Shown: positions 27,383-36,784 of the stretch, piece by piece | Numbering within the stretch: the first letter of the stretch is position 1 | Layout of the letters: the number at the start of each line of letters is the position of its first letter | The notes under the pieces: generated by a model | Databases searched by the model: none | Told to the model about the DNA's origin: nothing | The model's input: the letters and a program-made list of their open reading frames with translations, nothing else | Position numbers and translations under genes: made by a program | Assembly (NCBI RefSeq): GCF_000733925.1 | Contig: NZ_JPOO01000001.1 | Coordinates: forward strand, 1,612,001-1,676,000 | Source of the DNA: Arenibacter algicola | GTDB lineage: Bacteria > Bacteroidota > Bacteroidia > Flavobacteriales > Flavobacteriaceae | Reading direction: 5' to 3' | DNA: 64,000 bases

Positions 27383-28549
27383 ATGAAACCAAAAAAGGTA
27401 CATAAATTAATAGCAAAATATATTACATCGTCAATTTCAGGTACGGAGTTGGATCTGTTAGAAATTGAACTGAAAAAGCCTTCAAACGATCAACTTTTTA
27501 ACGATTATGTAAAATTAAATTATAGAATTGACCGCAAAATGAAAACCTATGATACAGATAAATCGAAACGCCTTTTGCTAGATAGAATTAAGAAGGATAA
27601 AGGCAATCGTGATAAGTTTAAATTCAGAAGTGTTTTTAGGTATGCAGCCATTATAATATTGTCTATGACTATAGGGTACTTTGTCAATGAAAAACTTGCC
27701 AATGAAGTCCCGTCAAATGAATTAGACCCTAAAGAGAACTTTATTACTTTAGAACGAGAAGATGGAAATATCCAAGTTATTTCCGAAGATGGCACTTCAG
27801 AAGTAATAGACTCAGAAGGCAATGTAGTTGGCTCCCAAGTAGGTAGCCAAATTGTATATACCAATTCAAACAAGACCATTTCTGAAGAACCTATATATAA
27901 TACACTTCATGTGCCCTATGGCAAGCACTTTGAACTTAAGTTATCAGATGGTTCCGTGGCCTATTTAAATTCAGGCTCATCCCTAAAGTATCCTGTTGAA
28001 TTTATTGAGGGAAAAGAACGCACCGTTTTCTTGACGGGAGAGGCATTTTTGGAAATAACAAAAGACACCGATCGTCCATTTATTGTAAATACCGATGATT
28101 TGGATATAAAGGTTTTTGGTACAAAGTTTAATGTTTCGGCCTATCCGGAAGATGAACTAAAGGAGGTGGTGTTGGTTGAGGGTTCTGTGGGAATGTATTC
28201 AAGAACAGAATCGGCGGATGACAATGAAGGAACTTTGCTTACTCCGGGCCATAAGGGGAGTTATGATAATGCACAGGGGAATATTACCACGGAACCGGTT
28301 GTTACCAGTATATATACTTCATGGGTTCAGGGGGTAATGGTATTTAGAAATATGACGTTCGAAAATATTCTTAAAAAACTGGAGCGACATTATGATGTAA
28401 AGATTATTAACAAAAATTCGAAAATAGCTTCGGCCGAATTCAATGCTAGTTTTGGCGACATGCCGATTGAAAGAATATTGGATTACTTTAAAGGGGAATA
28501 CAATATTGATTATTCTGTAATTAATGAGAAGGAAATAATTGTAAACTAA
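27383..28549 (+). CDS. FecR-type anti-sigma regulator
   Basis: A 388-residue protein: cytoplasmic N-terminus (1-82), one transmembrane helix (about 84-103, YAAIIILSMTIGYFV), FecR domain (about 175-275, NTLHVPYGKHFELKLSDGSVAYLNSGSSLKYPVEF, VFLTGEAFLEI) and C-terminal DUF4974 (about 315-388). It relays the state of the STN domain of SusC to the sigma factor. It is transcribed away from its sigma gene and toward susC, whereas the usual order is sigma-FecR-susC in one direction. Confidence 0.9.
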   Translation: MKPKKVHKLIAKYITSSISGTELDLLEIELKKPSNDQLFNDYVKLNYRIDRKMKTYDTDKSKRLLLDRIKKDKGNRDKFKFRSVFRYAAIIILSMTIGYFVNEKLANEVPSNELDPKENFITLEREDGNIQVISEDGTSEVIDSEGNVVGSQVGSQIVYTNSNKTISEEPIYNTLHVPYGKHFELKLSDGSVAYLNSGSSLKYPVEFIEGKERTVFLTGEAFLEITKDTDRPFIVNTDDLDIKVFGTKFNVSAYPEDELKEVVLVEGSVGMYSRTESADDNEGTLLTPGHKGSYDNAQGNITTEPVVTSIYTSWVQGVMVFRNMTFENILKKLERHYDVKIINKNSKIASAEFNASFGDMPIERILDYFKGEYNIDYSVINEKEIIVN

Positions 28550-28640
28550 ACTACTAAAACTTAAATATATAGAGCCAATGAAGAACTAAAAAAAACCAAA
28601 AATCAACTTTGTGCCGACCTGGTAAAAGGTCATAAAAAAA

Positions 28641-28668
28641 ATCGGAAAATGCGTCACCATTTTCCGAT
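28641..28668. promoter_or_regulatory. Perfect 11-bp hairpin in the susC leader
   Basis: ATCGGAAAATG-CGTCAC-CATTTTCCGAT in the 171-nt gap between fecR and susC, ending 52 nt before the ATG. On the minus strand it is followed by a run of T, so it could stop antisense transcripts; on the plus strand it has no T tract and may stabilise or regulate the susC message. Confidence 0.5.
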
Positions 28669-28720
28669 CGGTAGAAGTGATCAACATTTAAGTTTAACCA
28701 CAATCAAACATTATAAAAGT

Positions 28721-31700
28721 ATGAAAAAAATTCTTGACCAAAAGAGAAGGTCGTACCCATTGCTTAAACTCAGTTTAAAGATGAAAATCAGTATGTTATT
28801 CATGTTTTTGGTCTTGTTTACCATGCAGGCCAATTCATCCTATGCACAGCGTACGAAGATTACCCTAGACCTCAACAATGTAACGATCGAAAGGCTTATT
28901 GATGAAATTGAAAGCCAAACCGATTTTCATTTTGTATACCAGATAAAGGAAGTTGATCTAAATCGAGTTGTAAGTGTAAAAGCTAACAAAGAGCTCGTAA
29001 CCAGTATTCTGAAAAGGATATTTGGAAATACAAGAACCACACACAATGTTGTGGATAAACAAATATTTCTAAAAGAACGTGGTGTTTCAGGGAGTACTGA
29101 CAATTCAAAGCTCTTGCCTGGTTTCTATAAACTTCAATCCACGGTTTCTGGACAAATTGTAGATGACAATGGTGCCCCTTTACCTGGTGCAAACATCGTT
29201 GAAAAAGGAACAACCAATGGTGTTACAGCCGATTTTGATGGAAATTTCACTATAGAAGTTGCTAGTGAAAATGCCGTCCTGGTTGTATCCTATATCGGGT
29301 TTGCCTCCAAGGAAGTCCAGGTAAACGGACAGACAAGTCTTAGTGTAGTTTTAATGGAAAGTGCTGCAGGATTGGACGAGGTAGTATTAATAGGTTACGG
29401 TGAAGTTCGCAGAAAGGATTTGACTGGTTCCGTGAGTAAAGTTGGTGGGGCGGATTTGGAAAACCTTCCGGTAGCCAGGATAGACCAATCTTTGCAGGGA
29501 AGAGCTTCCGGTGTTCAGGTTTCACAAATTAGCGGAGAGCCAGGAGCGGCAACAACTATAAGGATACGTGGCGGAAATTCTATTCAAGGCAACAATGAAC
29601 CGTTATGGGTCATAGATGGTGTTATCGTGGGGACCGACTACAATTTGAGCAATCTGAATACAAATGATATTCATTCCATAGATATTCTAAAAGATGCCGT
29701 TGCCGTTTCCATATATGGTACACGTGGCGCCAATGGGGTTATATTGGTAACAACAAAAAGCGGTGCCGGCGCTACTCCGGGTATACCCAACGTATCGGTT
29801 AATGCATATACTGGACTTCAGTCTATGGTAACCCAAGTAGATTTCCTTGATGGTCCCCAACATGCGGCCTATGCCAATGAGGATGCAGAATTTAGAAATG
29901 CCGCCTTACCGTTTCCCGATCTTGCCACTGTTCCCAATGTAGATTGGATAGATCAGGTAACACATACGGCCCCTGTGCAAAATATTGATGTATCCGTATC
30001 GGGGATTTCTGAAAATAGAAATATCAATTATTATGTGTCCGGGAATTATTTTGATCAAGAAGGTCTTGTTAGGGCCACAGGAATCAGTAAATATGTTTTC
30101 AGGACCAATTTGGATATTAAACTTTCTGAAAAGTTTAAAGTAGGAATGAGGGTAAATATTGCCAAATTGAAAAAGGAAAATAATAAATTCAGTTTGGATA
30201 ACCTCTTTCTTTTCACCACTCCTACAAGAGCAATTTATGACGAAGAGGGTAATTATACGGCATTGGACCCGATCACTGATGGAATAGCATCGAATTATGA
30301 GGCGGATATACGATTAAAACAGGACCATAATTTGGAAACCAATATATTGGGGAACCTTTATATGGAATTCAGACCCTTCTCAAACTGGGTTTTCAAAACG
30401 ACTTTTAGCCCCGAATTGAACAACTTTAAAAGAAATATTTTTAATCCCGGAGCCTTGCCCAACAATTTAATCGTTCAAAATGGAGGGAATGCCGAAGTGC
30501 GTAATTCTGTGAGAACAGGGTATATCAATGAGAATACCTTAACTTATAATAAGACCATTGGTCAGGACGACTACCTAACTGTTTTGGCGGGGTTTACCCT
30601 CCAAAAAACAGAGCTGGAGGAAAGCGTGGCGAGGGCATTTCAAATATCAAACGATGTTACGGGATATAATAATCTTGGATTTGGGTCCAATCCCACACGA
30701 AACGAAGTAGTTTCTGGTTATGATTCTTTTCAACTGGCCTCATGGTTGGGAAGAATAAATTATTCCCTGGACAATAAATACCTTTTCACGATAGTGGGGA
30801 GGGTAGATGGTTCCTCTCGTTTCGCCCCAGGTAACAAGTATGCATTTTTTCCTTCTGGAGCCTTCGCATGGAAATTAGCGGAAGAGGAATTTATTCAGGA
30901 TCTTAATATTTTCAGCGAGCTTAAGTTTCGTACCAGTTATGGTAGATCTGGAAGTCAGGCAATACCTTCCTATAGGACTTTGGCTATTTTAAATGGTGCC
31001 AATACCACATTTAATGGGATAGAACAACCAGGAGTTGTTTTGGGAAGACCCGAAAATCCCGAATTAAAATGGGAGACTACCAAGCAGTTGGATATAGGTC
31101 TGGAAATGGGTTTCTTTAATAATCGACTATCAGTGGAGATTGATTATTACAAAAAAAATACCGAAGATCTTTTGCTCGATGCCCGATTACCTAGGCAAAC
31201 CGGCTTTGTAAGCAAATTGCAAAACATTGGCAAGGTGGAAAATAAAGGAGTAGAGTTTATGGTCAATAGTGTTAACGTTTCAAACGACAATTTTAAGTGG
31301 ACTTCATCTCTATCGTTATCTAGTAATAATAACAAGGTTGTAGACTTGGGAGGTGTTGATTTCATTAATCTTGCTACGCCTGCGCAACAGGGAGGAACCG
31401 GGGCGCGTCTTATAGTTGGCGAAAGTGCTCCTGTATTTACAGGGGTTCGTTATTTGGGAACATGGAAATCGCAAGAAGAGATTGATGCTGCTGGTCTAGG
31501 TGGTAGTCAAGATGTAGGTGGTCCCCATTTTGATGATACGAATGGAGATGGAGAGGTAAATGAAGATGACTTTGTGGTTTTGGGTAGTCCTCAGCCTGAT
31601 TTCTATTACGGTCTTGGCAATACATTTTCATATAACAACTTTGATTTAGATTTTTTCTTTCAGGGTACCTATGGCAATGAAGTCTTCAATAGTCTTACCC

Positions 31701-32101
31701 AAACAGCATTTTTTGGCCGTTCGGAAACCACAAAATATGCTGAAACACTCAATAGATGGACACCTGAGAACCCAACTTCAGATATTCCAAGAGCGGGGGC
31801 TGTAGCCGCATTATCTGAAATATACAACAACTCCGCCATGATCGAAGATGGTTCCCATATTCGTCTTAAAAGTTTGAGATTGGGCTATAATATACCTGTG
31901 GATAATTTGGGCTTAAAGGGGTTTAAGGCAATCAATGTATATGTAACCGGAACCAATCTTTTCATTCTTTCCGATTTTAGATTAAAAGATCCGGAAACCA
32001 GTCAGTTTGATAGGGATCAGGAAAATCTTTCCATAGGATTCTCAAGAGGGCAATATCCCACTTCCAGAACAATTTCCGCAGGGGTTAAGGTAAATTTCTA
32101 A
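28721..32101 (+). CDS. SusC-like TonB-linked outer-membrane transporter with STN domain
   Basis: About 1126 residues from the ATG at 28721 (MKKILDQKRRSYPLLKLSLK); an upstream in-frame start at 28649 is unlikely because the signal peptide would be buried. Signal peptide ends near SSYAQ; STN secretin/TonB domain (LNNVTIERLIDEIESQTDFHFVYQIKEVDLNRVVSV); carboxypeptidase-like domain (VSGQIVDDNGAPLPGANIVEKGT); plug with VIDGVIVGTDYN and SIYGTRGANGVILVTTKSG; barrel to the C-terminal VNF. The STN domain links uptake to the FecR/FecI pair upstream. The substrate is probably a sulfated oligosaccharide, inferred from the sulfatases. Confidence 0.93.
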   Translation: MKKILDQKRRSYPLLKLSLKMKISMLFMFLVLFTMQANSSYAQRTKITLDLNNVTIERLIDEIESQTDFHFVYQIKEVDLNRVVSVKANKELVTSILKRIFGNTRTTHNVVDKQIFLKERGVSGSTDNSKLLPGFYKLQSTVSGQIVDDNGAPLPGANIVEKGTTNGVTADFDGNFTIEVASENAVLVVSYIGFASKEVQVNGQTSLSVVLMESAAGLDEVVLIGYGEVRRKDLTGSVSKVGGADLENLPVARIDQSLQGRASGVQVSQISGEPGAATTIRIRGGNSIQGNNEPLWVIDGVIVGTDYNLSNLNTNDIHSIDILKDAVAVSIYGTRGANGVILVTTKSGAGATPGIPNVSVNAYTGLQSMVTQVDFLDGPQHAAYANEDAEFRNAALPFPDLATVPNVDWIDQVTHTAPVQNIDVSVSGISENRNINYYVSGNYFDQEGLVRATGISKYVFRTNLDIKLSEKFKVGMRVNIAKLKKENNKFSLDNLFLFTTPTRAIYDEEGNYTALDPITDGIASNYEADIRLKQDHNLETNILGNLYMEFRPFSNWVFKTTFSPELNNFKRNIFNPGALPNNLIVQNGGNAEVRNSVRTGYINENTLTYNKTIGQDDYLTVLAGFTLQKTELEESVARAFQISNDVTGYNNLGFGSNPTRNEVVSGYDSFQLASWLGRINYSLDNKYLFTIVGRVDGSSRFAPGNKYAFFPSGAFAWKLAEEEFIQDLNIFSELKFRTSYGRSGSQAIPSYRTLAILNGANTTFNGIEQPGVVLGRPENPELKWETTKQLDIGLEMGFFNNRLSVEIDYYKKNTEDLLLDARLPRQTGFVSKLQNIGKVENKGVEFMVNSVNVSNDNFKWTSSLSLSSNNNKVVDLGGVDFINLATPAQQGGTGARLIVGESAPVFTGVRYLGTWKSQEEIDAAGLGGSQDVGGPHFDDTNGDGEVNEDDFVVLGSPQPDFYYGLGNTFSYNNFDLDFFFQGTYGNEVFNSLTQTAFFGRSETTKYAETLNRWTPENPTSDIPRAGAVAALSEIYNNSAMIEDGSHIRLKSLRLGYNIPVDNLGLKGFKAINVYVTGTNLFILSDFRLKDPETSQFDRDQENLSIGFSRGQYPTSRTISAGVKVNF

Positions 32102-32149
32102 AAATAACAAGCTATGCATCATTTAGTAACAATATATAAGATTAAGAAA

Positions 32150-33670
32150 ATGAAACAACATATTAATATTTTACTAATAGTCACGGTCATTACCTTACTT
32201 TTTGGCTGTGATAAATTTCTGGAGGAAGAACCTAGGGATTTGGCCTCACCGTCCAATTTTTTTAACACTCCTACGGAATTTGATTTGGCGATAGTGGGGT
32301 TGTATAATATATACAAAGACAATTCCCTACATGGAAAAATTGGATTAGACCGTTATTATGAGAACGGGGCCGATATAATTGGCCCCAATAGAATCTTTGG
32401 TCAGGTAGAACCAACGCAGGCCTATACCTTAAGTGAAAGTAATATTGGTGCAATAGACCAAGGAGCAGGTGCACCTTTAACTTGGCAAAACCTATATTCC
32501 ATTATTCTTAATGCAAACACCATTCTAGAACAATTGGAATTGAATCAAACTTTAACGCAGGAGGAGAGGAACCTTTTTGAGGGACAAACTTTGTACTTAC
32601 GTTCTTATGCCTATTACCATCTAACCAACCTCTGGGGGGACGTACCTTATTATAGGGACAATCTACCCATAAGTGAAATTCAGGTATTGCCCAGAGCGGA
32701 TAAAACCATGATCAGAAACGAAATACTTGTGGATCTTCAAAAGGCACAGGACCTAATGCCCAATTCATTATCTGAAACGGACCAGGGAAAAGCCACCAAA
32801 TGGGCCGCTGCCACAGTTATGGTAAAAATTCTTCTTACGCAAGAAAAATGGGAACAAGCACGGGATAAGGCAGTTGAGATAATTAATAATTCCCCACATG
32901 ATTTATTGGATGATTACGCAGCCGTATTCGACCCCAACAACGAGTACAATGCTGAGAACATTTGGGAAATCGATTTTGTCCGGGACGTAAGAAGTAACGA
33001 TTGGGTGGATCATTTTACCCCAAGGATCAGGGACGAACCTAAAGACCCCACACAACAGAATGCGCTGAGTGCTGCTTTGGGGGATAGAAGTGAAGGTTTC
33101 ACCGGCTATGGCCTATCCATACCTTTACCGGGTTATGTCAATGATTTTCCGTTGGACGATCTAAGAAGATCACAGAATATAGTTACAGAATATCTTGGAT
33201 TTGAGCTTAATTTCCCATACATGCCCAAAATGTGGAATCTGGACCAGGTAAATTCACCTAGGGGAAACCATGGGGACAATAAGATCATATTTAGATTGGC
33301 AGACGTGTACCTTATGGCTGCGGAAGCAGAAAATGAACTTAATGGCCCTGCTAGTGCCTACCAATACATTAATAAAGTTCGGGAAAGGGCCTATGAGCCA
33401 GACCAGCCATTGGCCAGTCTTACCCAGGAAACTTTCCGACAGGCTATTTATGACGAAAGGCGATGGGAGTTGGGCGGAGAAGGACACAGACGAATGGATT
33501 TAATTAGATGGGGGATACTTTTGGATGTGGTAAAAACCACGGAGTATAGAGTCTATAACCCAGCTGCCAATATACAGCCCCATCATATATTGCTTCCTAT
33601 ACCTCCGGAAGAATTTACTTTGAATCCGGCTCTTTTGGAATCGGACCCAACCAACAACGGGTATAGATAA
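32150..33670 (+). CDS. SusD-like surface glycan-binding lipoprotein
   Basis: About 506 residues from the ATG at 32150 (MKQHINILLIVTVITLLFGC); the longer frame from 32114 lacks a usable signal. The lipobox Cys follows LLFG. The SusD fold is seen in DKFLEEEPRDLASPSNFFNTPTEF, the TPR-like helices (LYLRSYAYYHLTNLWGDVPYY) and the C-terminal RRWELGGEGHRRMDLIRWG. It lies 48 nt after susC and forms the lid of that transporter. Confidence 0.93.
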   Translation: MKQHINILLIVTVITLLFGCDKFLEEEPRDLASPSNFFNTPTEFDLAIVGLYNIYKDNSLHGKIGLDRYYENGADIIGPNRIFGQVEPTQAYTLSESNIGAIDQGAGAPLTWQNLYSIILNANTILEQLELNQTLTQEERNLFEGQTLYLRSYAYYHLTNLWGDVPYYRDNLPISEIQVLPRADKTMIRNEILVDLQKAQDLMPNSLSETDQGKATKWAAATVMVKILLTQEKWEQARDKAVEIINNSPHDLLDDYAAVFDPNNEYNAENIWEIDFVRDVRSNDWVDHFTPRIRDEPKDPTQQNALSAALGDRSEGFTGYGLSIPLPGYVNDFPLDDLRRSQNIVTEYLGFELNFPYMPKMWNLDQVNSPRGNHGDNKIIFRLADVYLMAAEAENELNGPASAYQYINKVRERAYEPDQPLASLTQETFRQAIYDERRWELGGEGHRRMDLIRWGILLDVVKTTEYRVYNPAANIQPHHILLPIPPEEFTLNPALLESDPTNNGYR

Positions 33671-33678
33671 GCATTTTT

Positions 33679-33716
33679 ATAAAAGGCTGATTGGGTTTTC
33701 CTAAGCAGCCTTTTAT
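33679..33716 (+). terminator. Hairpin after susD
   Basis: Stem ATAAAAGGCTG with CAGCCTTTTAT, 11 bp, then an AT-rich tract, 8 nt after the susD stop. It may lower expression of the sulfatases relative to susCD. Confidence 0.6.
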
Positions 33717-33748
33717 ATTTATATTCAAAAACTTCATATCATTAGTTA

Positions 33749-35176
33749 ATGCAAAAGTGTATGGTTCCAAGGATACTTGTTTTTATACTCTGTACCCTAC
33801 TTATTTCTTGTTTAGGGGTAAATAAGGACAAGGTACAAGAAATTCCATTGGCAAAGCCCAATGTAATTTTTATTAATGTAGACGATTTGGGATGGAAAGA
33901 TACCGGTTTTATGGGAGGGGAATTTTTTGAAACCCCCAATATAGACCTGCTGGCTTCGGAAAGTATGGTTTTTCCAAGAAGCTATTCCGCAGCTGCCAAT
34001 TGTGCACCGAGCAGGGCATGTTTAATGACAGGCCTAAATACTCCCAGACATGGGGTCTATACCGTAAGTCCATCGGCGAGAGGGAACAAAAAATCCCGAA
34101 AGTTGGTTCCCATTGAAAATACAGATTCCCTGTTGTTGAAAGATATTACCATGGCTGAGGTCTTTAAAAAAGCCGGATATACTACCGGGGTTTTTGGCAA
34201 ATGGCATTTGGGCAAAGATCCTACAGAACAAGGTTTTGATGTTAATGTAGGCGGAGGTATCAGGGGAAATCCAGGTCGTGATGGCTATTTTAGTCCTTAT
34301 AATGATTTGTCAAATCTAGAATCCGGGCCGGAAAGGGAGAACCTTACGGACCGATTAACACAAGAAAGTCTTCAATTTATCAGGGATAATAAGGACCGAC
34401 CTTTTTTTGTATACCTGCCATTTTATGCAGTCCATACCCCTTTGCAGGCCAAACAAGAGCTTGTAACAAAATACGCGGGCAAATCTAATCCAAAGAAAAT
34501 TTCATCTGTCTATGCGGCCATGGTGGAAACCGTGGACCAAAATGTGGGAAAGATATTAAAGAGTATAGCCGAACTGGGTTTGGAACAAAATACTATTTTA
34601 ATATTTACCTCGGATAATGGAGGAATTAGGAGCATATCCACCCAAGAGCCCTTAAGGGCAGGTAAAGGTTCCTATTATGAGGGTGGAATAAGGGTGCCAT
34701 GTACTATTAAATGGCCTGGAACAAATATGGCAGGCAAAATAATAGGGGAGCCAATCAGTAATTTGGATTTTTTTCCAACTTTCATGGAACTTTTGAATGT
34801 AGATATGCCCAATTATAGATCCGACGGCCAAAATTTGATGCCTTTATTGAAGGGTGGGACCATGGGCGAGCGACCCTTGTTCTGGCATTTTCCTATCTAT
34901 TTGGAAGCGTACGACCCTAAAATGGATGATGGCCGCGATCCTATGTTTAGAACCCGACCGGGTTCCGTAGTGATGCAAGGCGATTGGAAACTGCATTACT
35001 ACTATGAAGATAATGAAATTGAACTTTACAACCTTAGGGACGACCTTGGGGAAAGAAATAATTTGAACACTTCCAATCCCTCAAAAGCCAAGGAGTTATT
35101 AAACCTATTAAAAGTTTGGTTGAATGAAACAGGGGCACCCATACCCAAAGTTCCAAATCCAGACTATGATTCCTAA
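33749..35176 (+). CDS. Sulfatase (family S1 type), lipoprotein
   Basis: A 475-residue formylglycine-dependent sulfatase. Lipobox at Cys21 (LLISC). Metal-binding DD in FINVDDLGWKDTGF (Asp45, Asp46); catalytic motif CAPSRACLMTG with Cys85 as the residue converted to formylglycine; FGKWHLG; later FTSDNGG. It removes sulfate esters from a glycan in the periplasm or on the cell surface. It needs a formylglycine-generating or anSME enzyme encoded elsewhere. Subfamily and regiospecificity cannot be set from the sequence alone. Confidence 0.9.
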   Translation: MQKCMVPRILVFILCTLLISCLGVNKDKVQEIPLAKPNVIFINVDDLGWKDTGFMGGEFFETPNIDLLASESMVFPRSYSAAANCAPSRACLMTGLNTPRHGVYTVSPSARGNKKSRKLVPIENTDSLLLKDITMAEVFKKAGYTTGVFGKWHLGKDPTEQGFDVNVGGGIRGNPGRDGYFSPYNDLSNLESGPERENLTDRLTQESLQFIRDNKDRPFFVYLPFYAVHTPLQAKQELVTKYAGKSNPKKISSVYAAMVETVDQNVGKILKSIAELGLEQNTILIFTSDNGGIRSISTQEPLRAGKGSYYEGGIRVPCTIKWPGTNMAGKIIGEPISNLDFFPTFMELLNVDMPNYRSDGQNLMPLLKGGTMGERPLFWHFPIYLEAYDPKMDDGRDPMFRTRPGSVVMQGDWKLHYYYEDNEIELYNLRDDLGERNNLNTSNPSKAKELLNLLKVWLNETGAPIPKVPNPDYDS

Positions 35177-35205
35177 AAAAAACTAAATTAATTCATAAAA
35201 GATAA

Positions 35206-36687
35206 ATGATGATCACTACAAAACTAATACCCTTTTACTATATCCTTATAGGTGTTGGTATACTATTTACATCCTGTAGGGAAGAAGCCAAAAATGAGGA
35301 GCCGAAAATTACCGAAGTTGGCAAGCCCAATATAATCTATATTTTGGCAGATGACCTTGGCTATGGCGACCTTAGCGTATACGGACAAAAAAAGTTTTCT
35401 ACCCCCAATATAGACAGATTGGCCTCACAGGGAATCAGGTTTACCCAGCACTATTCCGGAAGTACGGTATGCGCCCCTTCACGCTCGGCCTTAATGACAG
35501 GGATGCATACAGGACATACCGTTGTAAGGGGAAATAAGGAAATTCAACCGGAGGGCCAGTATCCCATACCCGACAATACTTATACCCTGGCGGAGACCTT
35601 AAAAAAAGCCGGGTACGTTACAGGTGCCTTTGGAAAATGGGGCTTGGGCTTCCCAGGGTCGGAAGGAGATCCAATAAATCAAGGTTTTGATACTTTTTTT
35701 GGATATAATTGCCAACGTATGGGGCACAATTATTATCCATACCATCTTTGGTCCAATAGGGACTCGATAGTACTTAAAGAAAATTTGAATAAAGGTGATG
35801 GAAGCTATGCGCCAAAACTTATACATACCCAAACCTTACAGTTTATGGAAGACAACAAAGGGAAACCATTTTTTCTATACGTGCCGTCCATTATTCCCCA
35901 TGCGGAACTAGTTGCGCCCGAAGATTATATGGAAAAACACAGAGGAAAATATCCTCCTGAAAAAGTGTATAAGGGAACCGATGATGGCCCTGAATTTAAT
36001 CTAGGGCCTTATAGGTCCCAGAAGGAATCCCATGCTGCATTTGCAGCTATGGTCAGCTTATTGGACAATCAGGTGGGGGAAATTATGGATAAGGTGGAGG
36101 AATTGGGCCTGGGCAATAATACCATAATAGTATTTACATCCGATAATGGTCCGCATCAAGAAGGTGGGGCCGACCCGGAATACTTTGATAGCAATGGTCC
36201 TTTAAAGGGGTTTAAACGTGATCTTTACGAGGGTGGCATTAGGGTTCCTATGATTGTGCGCTGGCCCGGAAAGATAAAGGCCAACAGCCAAACAGACCAT
36301 ATATCAGCGTTTTGGGATGTCTTTCCCACCATATCCGAAATTGCCGGGGTATCCGTTCCCAACAATCTTGACGGTATTTCCTTTCTTCCTGCCCTTATGC
36401 AGAACGGGAATCAGAAACAACACGATTATCTTTATTGGGAATTTCATGAAAAAGGGGGGCGACAGGCTATAAGAAAAGGGGATTGGAAGGCTGTTAAATA
36501 CGATGTATTGAAAAATGCCGATGCCCCAATGGAGCTTTATAATTTAAAAGAGGATTTGGGAGAGGAAAATAATGTTGCCCAATTGCACCCAGAGGTGGTA
36601 TCGGAGATGCAGGCAATTTTTGATACTGCGCGTACGGATTCCGATGTTTTTACATTTTCTTCCGAGACCTATTTGTCCAAAAAATAA
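35206..36687 (+). CDS. Arylsulfatase-like sulfatase (family S1), lipoprotein
   Basis: A 493-residue sulfatase with lipobox at Cys24 (FTSC). YILADDLGYGDLSVYGQKKFSTPNIDRLA supplies the metal Asp pair; VCAPSRSALMTGMHTGHT has the formylglycine Cys89; GAFGKWGLG and FTSDNGPHQEGG complete the site. It differs clearly from the preceding sulfatase (GKWGLG instead of GKWHLG, different C-terminus), so the two probably remove different sulfates from one substrate. It lies 29 nt after the first and ends the operon. Confidence 0.9.
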   Translation: MMITTKLIPFYYILIGVGILFTSCREEAKNEEPKITEVGKPNIIYILADDLGYGDLSVYGQKKFSTPNIDRLASQGIRFTQHYSGSTVCAPSRSALMTGMHTGHTVVRGNKEIQPEGQYPIPDNTYTLAETLKKAGYVTGAFGKWGLGFPGSEGDPINQGFDTFFGYNCQRMGHNYYPYHLWSNRDSIVLKENLNKGDGSYAPKLIHTQTLQFMEDNKGKPFFLYVPSIIPHAELVAPEDYMEKHRGKYPPEKVYKGTDDGPEFNLGPYRSQKESHAAFAAMVSLLDNQVGEIMDKVEELGLGNNTIIVFTSDNGPHQEGGADPEYFDSNGPLKGFKRDLYEGGIRVPMIVRWPGKIKANSQTDHISAFWDVFPTISEIAGVSVPNNLDGISFLPALMQNGNQKQHDYLYWEFHEKGGRQAIRKGDWKAVKYDVLKNADAPMELYNLKEDLGEENNVAQLHPEVVSEMQAIFDTARTDSDVFTFSSETYLSKK

Positions 36688-36711
36688 AATTTGTTGAGTT
36701 AGTTTAGTTGT

Positions 36712-36746
36712 AAAAGGAACAATGGGAAACTATTGTTCCTTTTTTC
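36712..36746 (+). terminator. Rho-independent terminator of the sulfatase operon
   Basis: Stem AAAAGGAACAAT with ATTGTTCCTTTT (12 bp), loop GGGAAACT, then TTT. It closes the susCD-sulfatase unit and separates it from the IS200-type element. Confidence 0.85.
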
Positions 36747-36784
36747 TTTATTGGTCTCAGGCTAGGGAGTAAAACCCTGCAATT

